Part shown: positions 60,389 to 64,000 of the stretch, one piece after another
Numbering within the stretch: the stretch's first letter is position 1
How the letters are laid out: every line of letters starts with the position of its first letter
NCBI GenBank assembly: GCA_031394355.1
Contig: JANNSU010000008.1
Coordinates: 1-64,000, forward strand
Direction: 5' to 3'
Length of the DNA: 64,000 bases
DNA from: JAEUMY01 sp031394355
GTDB taxonomy: Bacteria > Pseudomonadota > Gammaproteobacteria > Burkholderiales > Usitatibacteraceae
Program-made: the position numbers and the translations under genes
Notes under the pieces: generated by a model
The model's database searches: none
Told to the model about the DNA's origin: nothing
The model's input: the letters and a program-made list of their open reading frames with translations, nothing else

Positions 60389-61519
60389 ATGAACCCCACC
60401 TTCAATCACGAAGACTGCCTGCTGAAGCACCACGTTCGTTATAGCGGGTGGCTCCCACTATGCAAATCAAGGCTGAAAGCAATTAGAGCCGCTGGCGCGA
60501 AAAATCGCCGCCTAAGGTACTTCACGTTCTGTGCCACTGGTGCGATTGACGTATACATGCTTCTAGTCGAGAAGGTGCTGAAGAAGTCCAAGCAAGACTT
60601 CTTCGACACAGTCGTCTTTTTTGAACTCACGCCAGAAAATGTGGTGCAAACACAGAAGGCAATTCCTGGAGCGATCGGCTTTCCAGGAAACTTCACAGAG
60701 ATACTTGCCTTCGGTGAACAAGTAAATGACGTGGTACCACAGGCAGACCCACTTGATTACTCGCTCGCGGAGAAAGACAGAATAGAGGTACGTGATCGCC
60801 AGCGAATGCGTGCGCAGCGACAAGAATTCTCCAGTCACTTTCCCTTTGACGTTCTCAATTTGGACCTTCAAGAATACCTATTCCGTCCGCGCGATCAGCT
60901 TCCTGGCAAGCTAATTAACGCTATCAGGCAGGTACTGGAATGGCAAAAACTCCCCGTGACGTTCAAGAACTCAAACGCAAAAGAGTACCTTCAAGGGTTC
61001 AGTTTTATGTTCACCACCAGGGTGGGTCCAGAGAACATGAGCGCAGATTACAGAGATATGCTGCTTAAGTGCCTATCAGACAATATTGCTCGGGACGCGG
61101 AACTTGTTGAGTTACTAGCCGCCCGGACGGGTGCTGGGACGCCCGCAGAACTATTGGCGTCAGACTTCGAGACCTTCTTCAAGTTTGCTGTTCCGAAAAT
61201 TCTGCTGAACATGATTAATGATAAGGACTGGTACGTGGACCCGAATGAAGGAGTGAAAACTTTTGAGTTTGAACGCGAGGACGGAAATGGGCCTTACAGG
61301 ATGCTGCACTTCATAGCGGACATTCGGCGAAAAACTCCACCTGAGCACGCGCGCGCTCCGGGCACTCAACCCGCCGAAGCAGTAGAAGCCTATGGTGAAG
61401 TGGCGAGGATGATATTTTCTAAGCCAGAAGAAGTCGTTAACGACAATTCAATTGATAGCAAATTGTTGAAGTCGCACTTAGATCGCGTAAAGGAAGAGCG
61501 CGCAAGAACCCAAGCCTAA
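60389..61519 (+). CDS. Unknown protein with Rossmann-like N-terminal half, third gene of the island cluster
   Basis: 376 residues, no recognised family. The N-terminal half alternates strands and helices like a SAM methyltransferase: RLRYFTFCATGAIDVYML at the place of motif I (no GxGxG), FDTVVFFELTPENV with an acidic strand end, GFPGNFTEIL, and FDVLNLDLQEYL at the motif IV place. The C-terminal half is helical and charged. ATG 60389 lies one base after the ATPase stop, so the proteins are surely co-expressed. It may be a nuclease, a sensor, or a catalytically altered methyltransferase-fold protein. Confidence 0.75.
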   Translation: MNPTFNHEDCLLKHHVRYSGWLPLCKSRLKAIRAAGAKNRRLRYFTFCATGAIDVYMLLVEKVLKKSKQDFFDTVVFFELTPENVVQTQKAIPGAIGFPGNFTEILAFGEQVNDVVPQADPLDYSLAEKDRIEVRDRQRMRAQRQEFSSHFPFDVLNLDLQEYLFRPRDQLPGKLINAIRQVLEWQKLPVTFKNSNAKEYLQGFSFMFTTRVGPENMSADYRDMLLKCLSDNIARDAELVELLAARTGAGTPAELLASDFETFFKFAVPKILLNMINDKDWYVDPNEGVKTFEFEREDGNGPYRMLHFIADIRRKTPPEHARAPGTQPAEAVEAYGEVARMIFSKPEEVVNDNSIDSKLLKSHLDRVKEERARTQA

Positions 61520-61758
61520 TAACTAGCAGCGAAATCTAAGGGGCCAGCAACTGTCTTGAATCCCATGCTATCTGACACGCGCAATAACAGGGGACAGACC
61601 ACAATTGTTTGCAGCGCAGCGGCTGTTTGGCATGGCCAGCACGACTTTGCTAGAGCATTTAGCGGCTCGCACCGAATGCGCATTACTGCCGTGGGGTAGT
61701 GGGAGGCCAACCATTTGGTGTTCAGGCTCGGCATTGCTGAGCAGGCGGAGATCTGCCC
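61520..61758. other. Intergenic region at the island's right edge
   Basis: Holds GGGGACAGACCAC near 61590, a motif that, like the GGGGTCA repeats on the left, often marks edges of acquired DNA. No gene was recognised. Confidence 0.5.
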
Positions 61759-62340
61759 CTACTTTTTTCCAGGCTGCTCTGGAGCCTTGGAGAACGCTCG
61801 GGTTTCCGCTTCCATCGCTTGCCGCTGGGATTTTCCTCCCGCCAGCATGTCATCAACGACCCACTTGCCCTCTGCTTGAACCAGCTTGAACACGAGCGTG
61901 CGATCGTAAAATGTGCCGGCGTCTTTGAGGCTGGGGTAGACATTGAAGCTCGCGCTGACCTCGCCCGGCTTCAGCTCCACAATTTTCATGCGGGAGCTTT
62001 CGTAGGTGAGGGTGGGCTCATACTCTTGTGAGTCGAAGTAGACGTCGCCGCCAGCGCCCCACCCGCACAGTTCCGTGCCGGCCTTTTGGGCGCAGACCCG
62101 CGCGTTTTCCGCCAAGGAGGCAATGAAGCTGGACGAGAAAGGCGGCACCGGTGCCTTCGTCTTTTGCATGGGGTCTGCTTTGTAGTGGCGGAAATAGTCG
62201 CGGTAGAAACGCTCGATGGTTTCGGCTGCTGAAGCAGGCCCAACGGGGACGCTGAGCTGAGACCAATAGATGCCTCCTCCTGTTGCGGCCAACACGGCCA
62301 GTGCAAGCAAGGCGCCTAACAACACTTTGTTCGCTTTCAA
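61759..62340 (-). CDS. DUF3828-like membrane-anchored protein
   Basis: 193 residues. An N-terminal membrane helix (VLLGALLALAVLAATGGGIY) is followed by a periplasmic domain with ETIERFYRDYF and VQAEGKWVVDDML, the pattern of DUF3828/NTF2-like exported proteins. Two Cys (NARVCAQK and ELCGWG) could form a disulfide. Function is unknown. It lies opposite to the island genes, and its codon use is again like the bulk of the window. Confidence 0.7.
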   Translation of the reverse strand: MKANKVLLGALLALAVLAATGGGIYWSQLSVPVGPASAAETIERFYRDYFRHYKADPMQKTKAPVPPFSSSFIASLAENARVCAQKAGTELCGWGAGGDVYFDSQEYEPTLTYESSRMKIVELKPGEVSASFNVYPSLKDAGTFYDRTLVFKLVQAEGKWVVDDMLAGGKSQRQAMEAETRAFSKAPEQPGKK

Positions 62341-62700
62341 TCTAAACCTCCGAGGCTTAACCGCGCTTTGCCCTATGTGGTTCAGGGCGGATGGGACAAA
62401 TCGTCTCAGCGGCGAATGTGGGACACGCGCCAGACCTGCGTCTTGGTGGGATGGTTGGTGTTCTCGCCTCTAAATCAGGAGCTTGTACAGCGGGGCACAG
62501 AAATTTGAATGACCCATTTTCAAGGCCCCGCACTGTACCGTCCAGCCGGTGAATGGTCAAACAAGTGGCAGCACTGCAGTGCTAGGTCGCTTCCTCGACT
62601 TCGGAGATAATCTTCTGTCACAGCGCGCCTGAGTGCCCATGCACTGCTTGAGCGGGCCAAGCCCGTTAATACCGAATTTTCGCCAATCTGAAAGCACCCC
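62341..62700. other. Intergenic region without recognised features
   Basis: About 360 bp between divergent genes. No ORF, hairpin or repeat of note was recognised. Confidence 0.5.
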
Positions 62701-63117
62701 GTGTTCTCACACATTTTCGTAGGCGTCACTGACTTCGACCGCGCGCTGGCGTTCTACATCCCGCTGATGTCTGCCCTGGGCAACCCGCCCCGCTTCTGTG
62801 ATCGTTCACGCCCGTGGGCCGGATGGCAATCGAGTCCGGGGCCTCGTCCGCTGTTTGTCATTGGCGCGCCACACGACAAGCTCGCACATGCGCCGGGGAA
62901 CGGGCAGATGATTGCTTTACTCGCTGAGAGGAGGGCGGTTGTGGACCAGGCTTACGCGATTGCGTTGGCGCATGGCGGCACGTCGGAGGGCGCGCCGGGA
63001 TTGCGGCCGGAATATCACGAGCATTACTACGGTGCGTACTTCCGCGACCCGGACGGGAACAAGATTTGTGTGGTTTGCCATTCGCCGTCGGGGTGGAACC
63101 TCGGTGATCTGGGTTAG
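62701..63117 (+). CDS. VOC (glyoxalase/bleomycin-resistance fold) protein
   Basis: 138-residue vicinal-oxygen-chelate protein: MFSHIFVGVTDFDRALAFY opens the first beta-alpha-beta unit, and YYGAYFRDPDGNKICVVCH closes the second, with metal-ligand-type His and Glu positions (HIFVG, YHEHYYG). GTG 62701 is the start. Members are isomerases, dioxygenases or resistance proteins; substrate is unknown. Confidence 0.85.
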   Translation: MFSHIFVGVTDFDRALAFYIPLMSALGNPPRFCDRSRPWAGWQSSPGPRPLFVIGAPHDKLAHAPGNGQMIALLAERRAVVDQAYAIALAHGGTSEGAPGLRPEYHEHYYGAYFRDPDGNKICVVCHSPSGWNLGDLG

Positions 63118-63466
63118 CCCACCAGTCTCGCTGCCGGCCATCCTGAACTGCGAATATTCGCGTCTGGGCCATGGAGTGCCGTTCTCGGGGAGGACTGCCG
63201 GGAACCCGCTGGCCTAGTTGGTGCCGAAGATTTGCGAACCGTCCGCCCTGGCTCCATACCCTCTTTGGACTCAGGGGGAATGTTCTTTTTTCGACTTGTC
63301 GGACGCTGCTACGCCTGAGGCTATCAAACGCAAGTCGCGCATTTGAGTGACCGGCTTTCCCTACCAATCGAGAACAATTGCTAAAACGTTGAGTCATAGA
63401 CAGTTCCATGCGCTTGCCCTGTACACTGATTTGGTCTTGTTATTCTCGGTTTTTTAATCCCTTTGC
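63118..63466. other. Intergenic region with one palindrome
   Basis: About 350 bp with one GCGAATATTCGC copy at 63150. GC content falls towards the small membrane-protein operon. No gene was recognised. Confidence 0.5.
63150..63161. repeat. GCGAATATTCGC palindrome, copy 29
   Basis: Intergenic, 33 bp after the VOC stop; the first copy after the 7.4-kb gap. Confidence 0.95.
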
Positions 63467-63478
63467 TTGGAATTGATT

Positions 63479-63703
63479 GTGAACAGAGCTGTAAATGTTC
63501 TACGTAGCGCACTTCCCGTGCTGGGCAACGTGCTCACTCTAGTTGGCTGCCTTGGCCTACTGCTTGCCGTGAGCGGCGTTCTGGATGCGGACATCTTTGC
63601 AGTGGGGATTTCGTCAGGAATACGCGTGATTGGCACAGTGGCGGTATCCGGATGTCTGCTGAGTGCCATCGGCTACGGCCTCGCAGACTTTTTTGAGAAG
63701 TGA
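63479..63703 (+). CDS. Small two-helix membrane protein
   Basis: 74-residue protein with two hydrophobic helices (LGNVLTLVGCLGLLLAVSGV and VIGTVAVSGCLLSAIGYGLA). GTG 63479 is preferred to TTG 63467. I recognise no family. It leads a run of three tiny membrane-protein genes in one direction with 19-bp and overlapping junctions. Confidence 0.6.
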   Translation: MNRAVNVLRSALPVLGNVLTLVGCLGLLLAVSGVLDADIFAVGISSGIRVIGTVAVSGCLLSAIGYGLADFFEK

Positions 63704-63722
63704 AACCTTAGGAGATTCCCAA

Positions 63723-63905
63723 ATGTTTAGAAAGTCCGATTTTTTTATTATCTTTGCCGTGATGATTTCTTTCGCCATTTCCGCCTATTTGTGGTTCGTC
63801 GTTCAAGATCGTGAGCAAGCGATTTACACCGCTATCTGGATCCCATCAATTTTCTGCTTCGGTATTTACTTCAAGTTGGCCGCATTGCTTGGGAGAAAGG
63901 CATGA
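63723..63905 (+). CDS. Small two-helix membrane protein
   Basis: 60-residue protein: MFRKSDFFIIFAVMISFAIS, a short polar link with DREQ, a second hydrophobic stretch (IYTAIWIPSIFCFGIYF) and a basic tail. AGGAGATT lies upstream. The stop overlaps the next gene's ATG by 4 bp. No family is recognised by me with certainty. Confidence 0.7.
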   Translation: MFRKSDFFIIFAVMISFAISAYLWFVVQDREQAIYTAIWIPSIFCFGIYFKLAALLGRKA

Positions 63906-64000
63906 CAACACTTCAGCTTCTCTACTTTGCCATTTTTGTTTTCGCAATGCTGCTAATTGGTCTGGGCTTGACCGTCATGGAATTTCGTAAGAACAAATGA
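63902..64000 (+). CDS. 32-residue single-pass membrane microprotein
   Basis: Complete ORF from ATG 63902 (ATGA overlap with the previous stop) to TGA at the last base of the window. The product is a single hydrophobic helix (LLYFAIFVFAMLLIGLGLTV) with a basic C-terminus (EFRKNK). Translational coupling to the 60-residue protein is strong support that it is made. It may be a small subunit of a membrane complex. Confidence 0.7.
   Translation: MTTLQLLYFAIFVFAMLLIGLGLTVMEFRKNK

Noticed and set aside
61605..61889. 94-residue plus-strand ORF beside the island
   Set aside because: It runs into the 3' end of the DUF3828-like gene and shows no coding features.

Overview
The window is high-GC proteobacterial chromosome. 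Its gene content (TctABC transporter, MoxR/RDD operon, DUF4124, CzcC/CzcI-like pair, alpha-2-macroglobulin with PbpC, two-domain PPK2) is most like a betaproteobacterium. This placement is an inference from family content, because no rRNA or marker gene is present. No tRNA, rRNA, CRISPR array or intact insertion sequence was seen.

Layout. 0.1-1.9 kb: metal-efflux pair on the minus strand. 2.2-5.3 kb: DNA methyltransferase fused to a nuclease-like domain, a small partner and a lipoprotein hydrolase. 5.3-11 kb: methyltransferase, DsbA-like protein, Rieske-like protein, thioesterase, and moeA with a molybdenum-type regulator. 11.2-13.9 kb: Orn/Lys/Arg decarboxylase and a receiver-domain protein. 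14.0-21.8 kb: an eight-gene operon with overlapping ends (RDD, RDD, SpoIIM-like, membrane protein, DUF4129, DUF4350, MoxR, DUF58). 22-28.9 kb: small proteins, a PlsC-type acyltransferase, two tandem candidate small RNAs, nupC-cdd, transglutaminase and a trypsin-like protease. 29.1-37.1 kb: alpha-2-macroglobulin and pbpC. 37.3-44.1 kb: CoA-transferase, TctCBA and M14 carboxypeptidase. 44.2-54.9 kb: TonB receptor, S9 peptidase, L-serine dehydratase, Xaa-Pro aminopeptidase and polyphosphate:AMP phosphotransferase. 55-57.2 kb: antitoxin-like genes, response regulator and SnoaL-like protein. 57.3-61.6 kb: a lower-GC three-gene island (alpha-type amino-methyltransferase, GHKL ATPase, unknown Rossmann-like protein) that looks like an undescribed defence or modification system. 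61.7-64 kb: DUF3828-like protein, VOC protein and an operon of three tiny membrane proteins.

The strongest unexplained signal is genome-scale. The perfect 12-bp palindrome GCGAATATTCGC occurs 29 times by eye (about once per 2.2 kb), inside and outside genes, in the manner of cyanobacterial HIP1. In genes it is mostly read as Ala-Asn-Ile-Arg. The longest stretch without it (55.7-63.2 kb) contains the low-GC island. Other repeat layers are inverted-arm MITE/REP elements, heptamer tandem repeats ahead of start codons, and a 90-bp element with three covarying hairpins inserted twice, in frame, in pbpC. A sigma-54-type promoter precedes the first of the two candidate sibling small RNAs, which carry an anti-Shine-Dalgarno CUCCUCC stretch.
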